Source: Persicaria tinctoria
Lineage: Eukaryota > Streptophyta > Magnoliopsida > Caryophyllales > Polygonaceae
Direction: 5' to 3'
DNA length: 64,000 nt
Assembly (NCBI GenBank): GCA_037127255.1
Contig: JBANSL010000006.1
Span: 87,530,107 to 87,594,106, forward strand
Position 1 is the stretch's first letter. The number at the start of each line of letters is the position of its first letter. Shown in pieces: positions 46,609-58,094 of this stretch. A program made the translations under genes and the position numbers. Under the pieces are notes generated by a model, which was given only the letters and a program-made list of their open reading frames with translations, was not told where the DNA came from and made no database searches.

Positions 46609-47385
46609 GCTAATCCTCTTCATGGCAGAAGAGAGGGATTCCTTTTTCCTAGAAGATATGACATAAGTACTCAAGGGAAGTTTCCTCTTGATGAAGCTCC
46701 ACCATGACAGAGACTGAATAATCGGATTTTATCATACTCAAGTCTCCATCAGATAACCAGTTAAGAAACTATGTCTTTGAAGGTACATAAATAGAGTGCA
46801 ATCAGAAAGTTGCAGTGAAAAGATCACTTTTTTGAATCCTCACATCCACTTATTTGTTTTACAAGTATCACTTCCCCTACTCCTACATATAAACAAGATA
46901 CAATTACAGAAGAGTTGGAGCCTGCAGTTCTGTTATGCACTTATGCATAAAGGAGTCGTTCACTTGAACACTACAGACCTTAAGATATGACGTTTTAGGC
47001 TTCCATTATGACCAGAAAACACAACCTGTCTTGGGCCATAAAACATCGAAAAGGGTGAAACTTGCATTCAGGAAAAAGAATGGCATTCTAGTTATTATTG
47101 TCAGAAATAAGGGCACAGTAATCAGGTTAGGGATTTATTCCTTGTAGTGTAGTGTAGTGTGTAGTGGTAAAAGAATGACGTTCCATTTGGACCCATCAAT
47201 GAAACCAAATTTCAAGTTTTCATTTAGGATTATACAAGGCAAGATCATAGAAAAATAATCTAGATAGAGACCCAAAATGATAAATTGTTCAAAGAGGAGT
47301 AATATTCTAGGAAAAACATCAAGAACCGAAGACAATTGGGTTTCTTAGAAATTCAGGATCAATGATAGATAAAGATCGATGCTTA
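46609..47385. other. Unassigned sequence between LTR A and a MITE
   Basis: No gene is recognised. Short open frames (plus 46796-46990, minus 47135-47335) have no family signature. A small 'gtagtgtagtgtagtgtgtagtgg' run lies at 47147-47166. It may be old flank of the APO1/antisense-ORF region. Confidence 0.4.
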
Positions 47386-48103
47386 GGCCATGTTTATCAA
47401 GGGATACTAGGGATACTAGAAATACTAATATTTTATTCTCTTCTCACCGCCACATCATCCTAGCATCACATTCTCATTTTTCACACTTTATCAATAACAT
47501 CTCTAGTATCCCTAAACCCACTTTTTCATACCCACTCAATTTACAAATATACCCCTCCCCAACAATTATTTCCATTCTAGATTATATTATTATATTAATT
47601 TATTATTATTAAAATATTATTATTAAATTATTCCAAAATTATACTTTAATTTTTTGGATTTTATTTTGCATATTTTTAATCAAGGAGAAATATTAAAAAA
47701 AAATATACTCAAACATATTCAAAATTGATGTCTACATGTAGATAAAAATGAATCTAGTATTGTGGTAATTTTTTTTATTTTATTTTTGACATTTTTTATA
47801 CTGAAAAATTGATTTTAGTGTGTAAAACTTATTTTTTCAAGCTCAAATCTCATCCGTCCAACACAGGACACATGTCCTCCATCCGAATGCCTCTCCTGCA
47901 GCCGAATCAGTGGCTGCCATGTGTCCTCTCTAAACTTGCAAGAAGTTGCTTTTTCCAGTGTAGTCTGACACAGAAGTGGGAAAAATTTAGCTAGTATCGA
48001 TACTCCTTCAGTATCCACCTAGTATCGATTTTTCCACTGTTCAAATTTTATATTGTAAAACCTCCTAGTATCTCCAATAGTAAAAGGCCTGATAAAGTTG
48101 CTC
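47386..48103. mobile_element. PIF/Harbinger-like MITE
   Basis: The flanking trinucleotide TTA is duplicated (47383-47385 and 48104-48106). The ends are GGCCATGTTTATCA and, in reverse complement, GAGCAACTTTATCA, an imperfect inverted repeat; 'gatactag' words recur near both ends. It is 718 bp with no transposase. The 3-bp TTA duplication and G-rich terminus fit the PIF/Harbinger (Tourist) superfamily. Confidence 0.6.
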
Positions 48104-48232
48104 TTAGGAATGACATCGCTCGGACATTATTGAAACTTGAAAACGTCTTGTCAATTTAAGGGAATGGGTTTACTCAACCAACCTAAACTACTAATTTCAA
48201 TGCATGTAGATTGTAAATTGGAATTTGAACTA

Positions 48233-48469
48233 CTCCCTCTCTGTTTCAAAATAAATGTCCCTTTACTAATCAGCACGCATTTTACTGAGGTAAAAACTCT
48301 ATAAAATATTATTTTTTAATCGATTTTTTAAAATAATTTTATACTTGTTAGTAACAAGTATGAAATTATATGAAAAAAATGATTAAAAAAATAATATTTT
48401 TTAGAGTTTTTATCTCCTTAAAAAACGTGCACTAAAATCCAAACGATATTTATTTTGAAACGAAGGGAG
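48233..48469. mobile_element. Stowaway-type MITE (Tc1/mariner)
   Basis: A 237-bp near-perfect hairpin starts CTCCCTCTCTGTTTCAAAAT and ends with the complement (ATTTTGAAACGAAGGGAG), flanked by TA on both sides (48231-48232 and 48470-48471). This is the classical plant Stowaway layout. Confidence 0.93.
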
Positions 48470-48705
48470 TAAACATTAAAATTATACAGAGTACAATATA
48501 TACCTTCCAAAGAACAAAGTTATGTTAGTAATAGTCAGAAAACACAATGTTTCAAACAACGCTATATATTAGCCAAAAGAAATAAGAACATTTATGCTAT
48601 TACTACGTTACACAAAAATTACTATACACTCACCAATAAGAGCGAGCAAGATAGTCCATTCCATTGAGATCAACCACCACGGTCAATTATTTTCTTCCCA
48701 ATTAC

Positions 48706-49441
48706 TCATATGGGTCTAGTTTTGCTACCAGAACAAAAATCACATAGATCAACACCAGCTTGGATGCAAAGCTCGACCATTTCTGGGTTGCGGTCATATT
48801 CGAACCGGGTCTCATGCCTGACTCGCCGGCCAAAAGGGTCAAACAGGTGGTATGAATCAATAGGGATGAGCACATCATTGATAGAGCCCCTGATCCAGAA
48901 GTGGAAGCCTTTCCGTTTCCTGCTGGTACATCCTTCACAATTCTGGATGCAGTGACCAGCATTAGCCACATGAACCTCAGGGCACTCGCTATAAAAACAA
49001 ATTAATATGCATAAGCATCTTTCTTTAAGTTTCTTATAATTTCTCAAATATATGAAGAAAGCCTAGACTAATAGATGATTAATTCTACGGTATGCTAAGA
49101 AGTCTTCAAATACCTGCAAGCATAAAATGGAATAACATGTAAGAGTTGTGCCACTCATTTGAGCAAATCCTTCCAGGCATCTACAACTTCATATGCTACA
49201 GGAATAAGTTCAGGAACTAGCAATCCATTTATTGGAGGCTCAAGCGGCTTTTCTACTCCCAACTCGACAAGCTTTTTATCAGCCCTTGCATTCCTCTGGA
49301 TTATAGATATTGGAACAAGGGAGTCAAGAAGTACAATCTGTTGCCGGCTGTCGCCCGCCTGTGGAGTGACGGCGAGAGGTGTTTTAGTTGCACCTTTCTT
49401 CACAGCCAGGGAAGAAAGCTTCGCCTTGTCGATCAACATAT
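48706..49441 (-). pseudogene. APO1-like: APO1-like (DUF794) gene 3' exons
   Basis: APO proteins are plant organelle RNA-binding factors with zinc-binding C/H repeats; APO1 supports splicing of chloroplast introns and photosystem I accumulation. The first exon (49441-49114) follows acceptor 'cttttgtag' and encodes ARADKKLVELGVEKPLEPP, then NGLLVPELIPVAYEVVDAW. A TGA at 49155-49157 interrupts the conserved stretch where a glycine is expected, after which the frame continues VAQLLHVIPFYAC to a donor. The last exon (48988-48706) encodes SECPEVHVANAGHCIQNC, then SINDVLIPIDSYHLFDPFGR and VELCIQAGVDL, ending SKTRPI-stop. Only about the second half of an APO protein is present. Its frame is continuous with the retroelement ORF upstream. 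Confidence 0.85.
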
Positions 49442-49733
49442 CTACAAAAGAATTAGGGCAAATGTCAATCAAAGTAAGTCACGATCAAAATAATGAGAAA
49501 ACATATGCACCTAGGCACCAACCCGGACGGTGCGGAAGAATGAGCCCAGACATCTCTAGGCGGGCTGGAGTCACAACCTCCTTATAGCCCCGCTTCGACG
49601 AGGCCCCCTCCCCCTTGCTAAACGCGACCCTCCATCTATCCATCAAGATATTTTTATTCTTAGGGGGAGGGGCATAAGGACCAGGTGTGATTACGAAATT
49701 TTAAAAGGTCTTGGTAGGGTCACGAACAAGAAA

Positions 49734-50615
49734 TCATTTCTTTCTCCACCCCGAGCTACTAGATAGCCTTTCAACTATGTTCCCTAATAAGGAAGCAGAC
49801 ACCAATCCCTCGCTATGTCTCAAAGAGAGGACTGAAAAGAGGTGATCCAGCGTTGGTTTATGCTTGATGACGGCACACCGCATGACATAAGCCGCGAGAT
49901 ACATCCACACCTTGAAAACAAGCTGAGCAGGACAAGAATTTATCCGCTCCAAGAGTTCAGAACAGAGTTGGGGTAAAGGAAGGCGGGATTCCTGAAGCAG
50001 GCTTCCGAGATGGATGATGACATGATCTTGATACGCGTTCAGACATCCCCCATTCCTAGTAGCCAAGTCCGGCCATGTGTAATTTTGAGCTATCATCTCC
50101 AAATGATTAGCTTCAAGGATTGATCTTTCTCCCCGGGTCTCAGCGACGGTAGGAGCCACGCGCTCCTTAAAAACATTGGGAAAAGGTGGAGGAGCAGCAG
50201 GGACGTAACTTTCACAAAAGCTACAACTATCCACCTCTGCTTGCTTATAAGGAAGCACAGCGAAATCACTTCGAACTAGGTGAATTGATGTTTTCGTCTC
50301 TTTAGATGCGTGAGATGACTCGCCTTTCCCCAGTTCGTTTATAGACTCTGAGGTGCGGCAGTACTCGGGATCATCCCTCACTAAAGGATGCTTGATTGAC
50401 CCGACCATTTTTCGCCGCTTTGTGCTCTTTGCGACAGCAGGTTTTGCCCTCTTTCCCTTCACCTCGCGTGACTTTTTCTTCTGCGAAGGAGAAGCAGGAG
50501 GCACTGTGGATTCTGAATTGATATGTACGGGAGTTTATGTCTTTGCTCACGAGGAACTAACCTCCTCGATCTCATAACCCACACTTCAGTTTTGGCTATC
50601 ACTCTCATTCGACAT
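49734..50615 (-). pseudogene. Antisense retroelement-type ORF (plant transposon protein)
   Basis: The likely start is ATG 50615-50613 (MSNESDSQN). Three stops break the first 30 codons (TGA 50586-50588, TGA 50547-50549, TAA 50535-50537), after which the frame is open to 49734. The product has a basic lysine-rich N-terminal part (SQKKKSREVKGKRAKP), then NYTWPDLATRNGG, LVFKVWMYLAAYVMRC and HKPTLDHLFSVLSLRHSEG. This layout resembles the 'putative gypsy-type transposon' protein in extra ORFs of plant Tat/Grande-type elements, often antisense to the element. After the stop at 49734 the same frame goes on (FLVRDPTKTF, ITPGPYAPPPKNK) toward the APO1-like exons. Family assignment is by resemblance only. 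Confidence 0.55.
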
Positions 50616-51432
50616 CTCTAGTTATATTAAGAAGAAAAGCCCATAAAAAGACGCCAAGAAAGAAAAATCAACAAGGGGAAATGACCTTTTCAAGTATCGC
50701 GATTGAACAAATTTGGCGCCCAAAAACCCTTCCTAGGTTTGTATTGGCGCCTCACGCGCCCCTCGAGAGGGCATTGAAAAGACATTCCCCCCTGGAGGGT
50801 GACGGTTAAGAGATGTTTTTTCGTCTCCCCCATGATGTTTCTCTATTTTCGAGAAAACACATCTGAAAAATAAAAAAGGGAGGGGAGGCAAAAAGTTTCG
50901 TCCACCCACAACTGTCGGAAAGTCCCTGAAAATCCAAAAAAAGGGGACTACCCAACCCCAACGACGCCATGCCACCACTTGGTGATCTAAAATACCCCTG
51001 GACGAACCAACCGCAACTCAAAGGAAAAGAAAAACGAAAAGGGAGAACGACAGCAGGGAACACCCCGATCACGGCCTCATAACCACCACGCCCCTCCCCG
51101 GATGAAGGCGGTGCCACTACTAAGGGTTTCTTCCCTCTACCTTAAGAAGCCCCAAATATGATTAGGAATCTAGAAATTAAACAAAACACATAAACAATCA
51201 GGGGACACTTACTTGAAGGAAGTAGAAGAGAAACACCGGAAAGCAAAAGAGAATTGAGAAATAGGCCACCACCGAACTCGGGTATCGTCTTTCGGGAAGC
51301 AAAACCTTTCGGTTTCCCACTCGCTCTCTCTCCCTCCCTTTTCTGTCTATGGGAGCATCGCTTTTTGTCAAAACCTAATTGCACGTGATACATCGCTCGC
51401 GATTCAGTTAGGAGGAGATATGACGATGCCAT
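50616..51432 (-). other. Leader region of the antisense ORF
   Basis: Minus-strand sequence at about 51400-51215 is leader-like (GA-rich, no long frame) and ends at 'ttcaa|gtaagtg', a good splice donor (plus 51206-51213). This suggests an intron between leader and coding exon. 'gaggcaaaaagtttcg' and other GC-rich stretches at 50700-51120 give low-value frames. No other gene is seen. Confidence 0.4.
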
Positions 51433-52050
51433 AGAAAATAGACCTATTAATTAACAAGGATATGGCGTCATAAATAGACCACCCAACGCAAAATACATAT
51501 GGCCCTATACCATATATATGCATCGCGAGTAGAGTGATTGGTCAGACCCGAACTCAACACCTTAAGTTTCCTTAGTCTAATAGAATCGCGGTTAAATATA
51601 AGGATGCATGGGATCCACAACCGGGCCTACAAGTACCTCGTGGCCCTTAGGGACCAAAATGAGCAGCTCGCTAGTTAAGCACCCCTCCTGTAGCAGTGCC
51701 ACGTGTAATGCCTAGTTCCATAGCGTGAGGGCATGCGTTACACGTGTCCCATGTTAAACCAAGAGGTCACCATCATGTTGCTCGCTTGGTCTCCCTATAA
51801 ATCCCCCCATCCAACCCCCAAGAAAGGGATCTGATTCAAGAGAGAAGAAGAAAAGTTCTGATTATCTCCTTGACATAAAACCCCCGGAGTTGAGTTCTTA
51901 AGGTCTTTAATCGGAGAAGAACGTTTTTGGAATAAGAACATCACCTAACATCCTCTAGAGGACGACAATTGAACATTAAATCATCTACTCATGAGTTGAA
52001 CGCATCACCCCCAATGCTTAGATCAATAAGCATATAATCTGATCACCACC
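51433..52050 (+). repeat. Probable Tat/gypsy-type LTR fragment, cut by copy B
   Basis: A plus-strand promoter-like layout: 'gtgccacgtgtaatgcc' and 'gttacacgtgtcccatg' G-box-like repeats (about 51690, 51740), TATAAAT at 51796-51802, then 'aagaaagggatctgattcaagagagaag'-type leader sequence as in R-regions of plant gypsy LTRs. Copy B's LTR begins at 52051 and interrupts it. The left edge was not determined. If right, the antisense ORF at 49.7-50.6 kb lies just upstream of this 3' LTR, as in Grande/Tat elements. Confidence 0.4.
51796..51802 (+). promoter_or_regulatory. TATA box in the Tat-type LTR fragment
   Basis: TATAAAT, preceded by two ACGTG cores and followed after ~35 bp by 'aagaaagggatctg'. 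Confidence 0.45.
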
Positions 52051-53910
52051 TGTTGTTGCAGGAGGATTGTCAAGTATGAAATATAAATAAAATATAAAGC
52101 GAACTGACTCCCTGTCTCAGCAAATAAATACAAGACCTCCTCCCGTTGTAATAGAAGGTAGTCATGATCGATCCACGAGGAAGCGTGTCAGCGCCCGCCT
52201 TTTCAGTTCCAGAAAATTCTCGAATTCGACCAACAGAAGTCCTCGACGTCGACAAGGTGTCCTCGACGTCGACAAGGTGTCCTTGACATCGACCACTCAG
52301 TCGAGTAAAAATCTGCAAAACAGAGAACATAATGCAAAACGAAGCAAAAACTAGCAATATCGAGTAAAACGGACTCGACATCAACTAAGTCCTACTCGAC
52401 GTCGACTAACAGTGCTCGAAATCGAGTAAAAGCGTAACCAAAGATTTTACCTTTTCGCAACCAAATAAACACAGAACACGAAATTGTGGGAAATAAATCA
52501 ATAAACTAAAACACTTCCAAGATCAGGGTTTCAACACCACAACAATAACCATATAAAATAACACATATAGGTATAAAAGATCACGCCTTTTCATCAAATA
52601 ACTTTCGTTATTAACAAATAGGAAAATAGAGGCCTTCGCATAAACCCCAATTGTTACTAATTCTTTTTCATATAATTAAAAGTTGTATTATGATCACTTT
52701 AGCTTCAATAACACAAACAAGGATCACCTTCAACTTTCGCAAAAGAATCATGCTCATAAGGATAGAAGACGAAATCACATCAAAAGATTGTACCTTTATC
52801 GCATTACCTTACATGGCTACCGTTGAGCTCACCCCGACCTTAGAAGTTGGGGAAATACTCGCTTCTCATCATGAATAAACTCATCAATACTTTCTGGTAA
52901 ATAAATTGCATAAATGAACTAAAATAAAACTTACAACCGAACGATGCCAAAACGTCTCTCAACTTCTCCAACTCCACTCGGCTCCAAGTCTCTCTCTCTC
53001 CTACTCGCTATCTCTCTCTATGTGTTCTCTTGTCGCTTGGCTTGGATGATCCTAAAATCCAACCTCTAAAGCCTTATTTATAGTGTTCCATGTAGCTATT
53101 CTAGGAAGGAACAACTATATCTAAATCTAAAACTCTCTATCTAATAACATAAGATAAAATATTATGATAAAGGAAATAAATCTCTAAAGGAAACTAGGAC
53201 TAATGTGGATAGATTCCTCTTGACTTGATAGATCTTCATGTGGATTGATAGAATTCCACATCTCTTGGCTTGCAAGTAACTCTATCTTCTTGAATACAAC
53301 TCGATCTCGGACTCATCTAGATTGTACTCAACATCAAGTAGATGTACTCGACGTCGACTGTCATTTTCTCCCCTCGGATTGTACTCGAGCTCGAGCATCA
53401 TCTGGACTCGTGTACTCGACGTCGAGTAGCTCTGGGCTCTCGAGTGGCTCTGCTCAACTTCGTGTGGAATTATGGGCTCTGCAGTACTCGACTTCGACTA
53501 GAAGTGGTCGACGTCGAGTAGAATTGTCAACTCTCATCATTCTGCTCTGTTCTTGAAACACACTTTTCCAAGTCCTCGTTTGTCTGATTGACACATATGA
53601 GCATGCGTTGGAAAGCTCTTTACGAGGGATACAACTCTAATGAAGACATCAAAGCTTGATTCAGAATGATGAATGGCTTAAAGTGGGCTTTCCTCCGGCT
53701 GCACCATCCTTAGCTTCTTCATGACTTTCCTTTAAACTCCAAAGTGTGTCCGATTTCTGCGAAATTAAACAGAAACTAGTGTGGACTCCATAATTTGGAA
53801 AATAAGCTTAAACTACATATATTCTATACTATTCTAACCCAAATGTATGAAATGAATGCAGAAATCGATATAAAAGTAAGTGTAAAACATGACAATTTAG
53901 GCTCACATCA
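52051..53910 (-). repeat. Copy B 3' LTR (1,860 bp)
   Basis: The plus-strand ends are TGTTGTTGCAGGAGG and GGCTCACATCA. The polypurine tract (minus strand AAGTATGGGGTGTT, 53911-53924) abuts it. TATA box TATAAATA on the minus strand at 53075-53082. It contains tandem 'ctcgacgtcgacaaggtgtc' at 52241 and 52262 and further TCGACGTCGA-type boxes at 53340-53520. Confidence 0.85.
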
Positions 53911-55424
53911 AACACCCCATACTTAAGCTTGCTTGTCCTCAAGCAATACTTTTAATTGTCATACAGGGGAAGAAATTAAAACTCTCAACATATTAGATTC
54001 ATTGCCATATGTCCCTGCAATCAATTACCATCCTTGAAAAGGTACTAGTGTCACAAATCTATACATGTGCAAATAAAAAGCAACATCTACTCACAAAAGG
54101 AGGGTTATGCAAAAACATTCATTCGTGAAAAAACATTAATAATAAAGAGGACTTTAGTTTGAGCTCAATAAGGAGTAGATTGGTAAAAGGCTAAAGGTGG
54201 GATGTATTTTGGCCATGTGGTGCTAATGATCCGGGGAAATGGAGTACTTTCCCAAATTTTCGTACCACATTCCTTCTTCCTTTGATGTCTCATCTTTCGC
54301 TCATTCGCTCAATGCTTTTTTTCAATATTATGCTTTTACATCTCTAACCTTAGCACTGCCTTCTCACGAGTCGCAAAGATGGGTGTCATGAATGTCCTCG
54401 GATACTTAGTGCTTCGGACTCCTCACCTTGGTGTTCCATCACGCGGAACTATTATCTCGACGCAGGCAGGGTCAATCTACCTTTATCTCCAGAGGTGATT
54501 GGATTTTCGTTCACTCTTTAAATTTTCCATATATTTAGATCATGTGGAGCAAAATATGAAATAAGGCATAATATGGCTTGTGTGATAAAAATAAGCATAG
54601 GTATGGCTAGAATATAACAATATGAGAATTATATGGAAATACAAAGTCCTCCATCCTCTAATCATGCAACATGTCAAAAGCAATTTCAAAATTTACCTTA
54701 TTTCATGGTTTTTATAAAAATATGCACTTCATTGTTACTTGCCTTTACTAGACAATTTAATGCTATATCTCTAATGAATCTAATTTTGCATCGTCGAGTT
54801 CAATAAAAGCTTCCATGACACTAATCAAAAAAAATTAACGGGGGTGATTTTTATAAACTTTGGAAAACATGCCCATAAGCACATAAATAAAGTATGAAAT
54901 CCAAAGTAGCCATGTATAAGCAATTCAACAATATGCACATATAGTCAAATATTGTCAAATATGCACAAAGTAAGCTCTTCCCCACCCCATACTTAAACAT
55001 TATAGTGTCCTCACTGTATAAAAACAATGGTAAAGAAAGAAACTCACTAGACATATGTGCAGATCGTCGGAATCGAGTGATGAAATGTGTGCAGAAGTGG
55101 TCGATTTCGAGGAAGACTAGTCGGCTTCGAGTAAGGTGGAACCCCACAGTGGCCTTTCTCCTCGACCACGATTTCTTTTACTCGAGATGAGTGTAGTCGA
55201 CGTCGAGTAGAGCACTCGACGTCGAGTACTTCTGCAACTTTCTTCGTACCTGTAAGATTCATTAGACGGAAAATATCCACAATAGAAAAACTTGAAAATA
55301 ATGTCCAAAAACCAAAAACCCAAAAACAACAATGTCCAAAAATGTTAAAACTAATTATTTTATTTACAAGCTCTAAACTTTATAGTCGCTAGGCCGACTT
55401 TCTCCGTTAAGCTCAAAGTAGCAT
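53911..55424 (-). other. Copy B 3' non-coding region
   Basis: Aligns with 39578-40756 of copy A ('atgtggtgctaatgatccgg', 'agctcttccccaccccatac'). It includes one copy of the 'gggtgtcatgaatg' motif (54381) and TCGA dyads at 55080-55215. No gene is present. Confidence 0.7.
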
Positions 55425-55718
55425 TTACAGGGCCCATGTAGCTTGGGCTTCAAACAAGGCTCCGTTCTTGTCCATCAGCTGCAATCCTCCTGAATGGATC
55501 TTGTTCACCGTGAAAGGTCCCATCTTCTTCTTGTTGAATTTGTTGGGAAACCAATGATCTTTTGATTTGGCGACATATACCTTGTCTCCAACTTCATATT
55601 CCTTAGGCTCATCATTGGAAACCCTGCACAATCTCACATACCAAGGCAAACCTCTCCCATGTATAGATAAATCTTTAATTGAAATAGTAGAAGCGATGTC
55701 CATACCTTGGCTTACCAT
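55425..55718 (-). CDS. Copy B integrase C-terminal-like (GPY/F) segment
   Basis: Encodes DLSIHGRGLPWYVRLCR, then KEYEVGDKVYVAKSKDHW, FPNKFNKKKMGPFTV and IHSGGLQLMDKNG, almost the same as copy A (40757-41089). It ends EAQATWAL. The MGPF motif matches the GPF/Y core of gypsy integrases. The frame upstream enters the TCGACGTCGA linker (55740-55990) and is broken there by TAG in the dyads. Its near-invariance compared with the rest of the element is notable. Confidence 0.6.
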   Translation of the reverse strand: MVSQGMDIASTISIKDLSIHGRGLPWYVRLCRVSNDEPKEYEVGDKVYVAKSKDHWFPNKFNKKKMGPFTVNKIHSGGLQLMDKNGALFEAQATWAL

Positions 55719-55739
55719 TGAAGAATCATAATTGGAGAC

Positions 55740-55990
55740 CTCGGGATCTGGTCGACTTCGAGTACACGTACTCGACGTCGAGTACTTACCTTCGTCTGGT
55801 GGCCTGCTCCTCGAAGAGGAGGGAGTCGAGGAGGAAGAGGGCTGGTCGACGTCGAGTACTACTCTGCTTCGAGTGGAGTGCTCGATGAAGGCGCAGTTGG
55901 TGGAGGGCTCGGGATCTGGTCGACGTCGACTAGAGTACTTGTCGTTGAGTACTTCTGGTCAACATCGACCCATACTTGAATCCTAGCAAG
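55740..55990. repeat. Copy B linker with TCGACGTCGA dyads
   Basis: Boxes at 55751/55771, 55846 (partner degenerate) and 55920, recurring at 74-95 bp. Fewer units than the 7-unit array of copy A at the same place. Confidence 0.8.
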
Positions 55991-56166
55991 GCATCCGAAA
56001 AGAAGTTAGTTGATATCGACTTACTTTGGCCGATGTCGAGTAGGTCCTCTGTATCGTCGTTTAGGATGGTCATGATCTCCTCCACCTAGGCTTCCATATC
56101 CCTCTTTTCCAGCTCCTCGGGAGTCATATTTCTTACCTTAGGCTCCCCGCAAGTGATGTACCTGGC

Positions 56167-56649
56167 TTATATGGATTTAACCTCTTCCATGGGACCTGCA
56201 TGCCTTTCAATTTTGTTAAAAGAATACTCAATTACCTCATCGTTGATGTTGAAAGTGAGTACTCCCTTCCTTACACTTATGTTGGCATCCACCGTCGCTA
56301 AGAAGGGCCTTTCTAGAATGATTGGACAAGCAGGGTCCTCTACCATATCAATAGCTAAGAAATCATCAAGGACAAAGAACTTACCTACTTGCACCGATAC
56401 ATTGTCCACCATGCCTGTTGGGATGACCACGGTGTTGTTCGCCATGTATAACTTTGCATCCACAGGCTCTAGAGCACCTATCTTTACTTTGGGCCAGATT
56501 GATAAGGGCATTATACTCACACTGGCACCCAAATCACATAAGGCATGAAATTTATATTGACCAAGTCCAATGGTTATAGCAAACTTACCTGGATCTGGCC
56601 TTTTCTCTAGAACGTCCATCTGGTTGCATTCGTCTGCGATCTCAGCCAT
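56167..56649 (-). pseudogene. Copy B aspartic protease
   Basis: Encodes EKRPDPGKFAITIG, ALCDLGASVSIMPLSIW (active-site D-L-G-A) and CPIILERPFLAT. The usual LGRPFL signature has glutamate for glycine, and a stop at 56167 follows EEVKSI, earlier than in copy A. Upstream a further stop separates it from gag. The glutamate change lies in a structurally conserved glycine of retropepsins, so the enzyme is probably inactive. Confidence 0.8.
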
Positions 56650-57329
56650 TGATCACTTCTTGCTCAGAATCTCCTTGAGGAAATTGACGTAGGACGGCAT
56701 TTCATGAAGAGCTTCTGTGAAGGGAATTGTGACGTTGAGCCTTTGAAGCATCTTCACGAACTGCTGGAACTTCTTCTCTGCTGGATCCTTTGGAGATTTT
56801 GTTGGGAATGAAAGCTTTTTCTTCGTCGGAAGTGTAGAAGGGTGGTCGATAGGGGCAAAAGTCTGGTCGACATCGATCAGGGGTTGGTTGACATCGAGTA
56901 CGTTGGTCGACTTCGGCGTAGGTGCATCGTTCTGGTCGACGTCGACTAGCCTACTTGATGTCGAGTAGTCTGTTGCATCCTTTTCCTCCGTGTTCTGATC
57001 GGACGTCTGTGTCTGACGCCCACTCTTAAGTTCATGGCAGCCACATGTCTTGTAGATTTACCCTTAGGGTTAGGTTCAGAGGATCCAGGGAGCTTACCTG
57101 ATTACTAGGGGACGGATGTTGCCAGTTGTCCCATCTGGGTCTCCATAGATTTCCGCCAGATATCAATTTCCACAAGCCTTGAGTTGACGCCGTGCAGCTG
57201 TGTGTGGATGGAATTGATGGAATGTTTGCTTTCTACATGGTTCCTCCACATCTCCTCAAGTATCATCTGCAGGTCATCTTTCTTACCTTCTCTGTCAGGG
57301 TGACCAGGAGCTCTGTAAGGCTGGGGATT

Positions 57330-58094
57330 CTAATGCAGGGGCTGGCGATAATAGCTCCAATTCTGGTTCTGATGTTCTATTGAGTAATGTCCCCCTGCAT
57401 ACCTTACCTCTTCGTGGGATTCTGCCAGGTGTAATTGATCGACATGGGGGCACGTAGTAGTGTTGTGCCACACAGACCCACATTCCAGACAAGGTTGATT
57501 TTTAGACAAGAATTTGACTTGTTTGGTAAGACGGTGTACCTGGTCATTGTGGAATTGCTCCCTAACGTCCACATCAACCTCCTTTCGTGGCACATACAAT
57601 GGCATAAATGGGGCAGGCCTTTCATACCTTTCGTCAGCACAGGCCGCAGAAGTCCTATACACGCCGTGGGGTGTACTTGAGATACTTATATGTAGTGTAG
57701 TTGTTGATCCGATCCTTAGTAGGCGCAACCAAGCAGTTGAATATGATCTCCTGGATAACGTAGGGTGACTGTCCATGCGTAGGACAAGATTTTAGAAGCC
57801 TTTTGTAGCGCTCCAAGACCCGTGCAAGCGGTTCTCCTGGATTTTGTCTAAAAGCCGTGATTTATTGTTGAGAGCAGTTGTCTTTGTAGGAGGAAAGAAG
57901 TTGTTGAGGAAGAGGTCCTGTAGTTCGTTCTAAGTGCGAATGGACTATGCTGGCAATCTTTCAAGCCACTGTGAGGCTATTCCTGCAAGGGACAACGAAA
58001 AGCCTTTAGTTTGAGATATTCTAGATTAGCACCATAAACAATTGCTTCACATAACTCTAGAAAAGTAGTAATGTGCTCTAAAGGACATTCATTG
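57330..58094 (-). pseudogene. Copy B gag remnant
   Basis: The 58094-57977 part encodes NECPLEHITTFLELC and LEYLKLKAFRCPL, the Gag core seen in copy A, then stops. The 57776-57330 part encodes RPAPFMPLYVPRKEVDVDV, then the zinc-knuckle-like CLECGSVWHNTTTCPH. Several stops and frame changes lie between. The 5' end is cut off by the LTR of the SIRE-type element. Confidence 0.8.

Larger units (their letters stand above)
52051..58094 (-). mobile_element. Copy B of the gag-protease gypsy family, 5' end lost
   Basis: The 3' LTR is 52051-53910, then 3' non-coding DNA (53911-55424), the GPY/F segment, linker, protease and gag in minus-strand order. The sequence is cut within gag at about 58094 by the SIRE-type element, so the primer site and 5' LTR are not visible. 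The same internal deletion of pol as in copy A is present. Coding regions carry more lesions than copy A. Its palindromic boxes are mostly TCGACGTCGA, where copy A mostly has TCGATCTCGA or TCGACCTCGA. Confidence 0.8.

Noticed and set aside
49159..49587. 142-codon plus-strand ORF opposite the APO1-like exon
   Set aside because: Shadow of the minus-strand exon, whose APO motifs and splice sites are clear.
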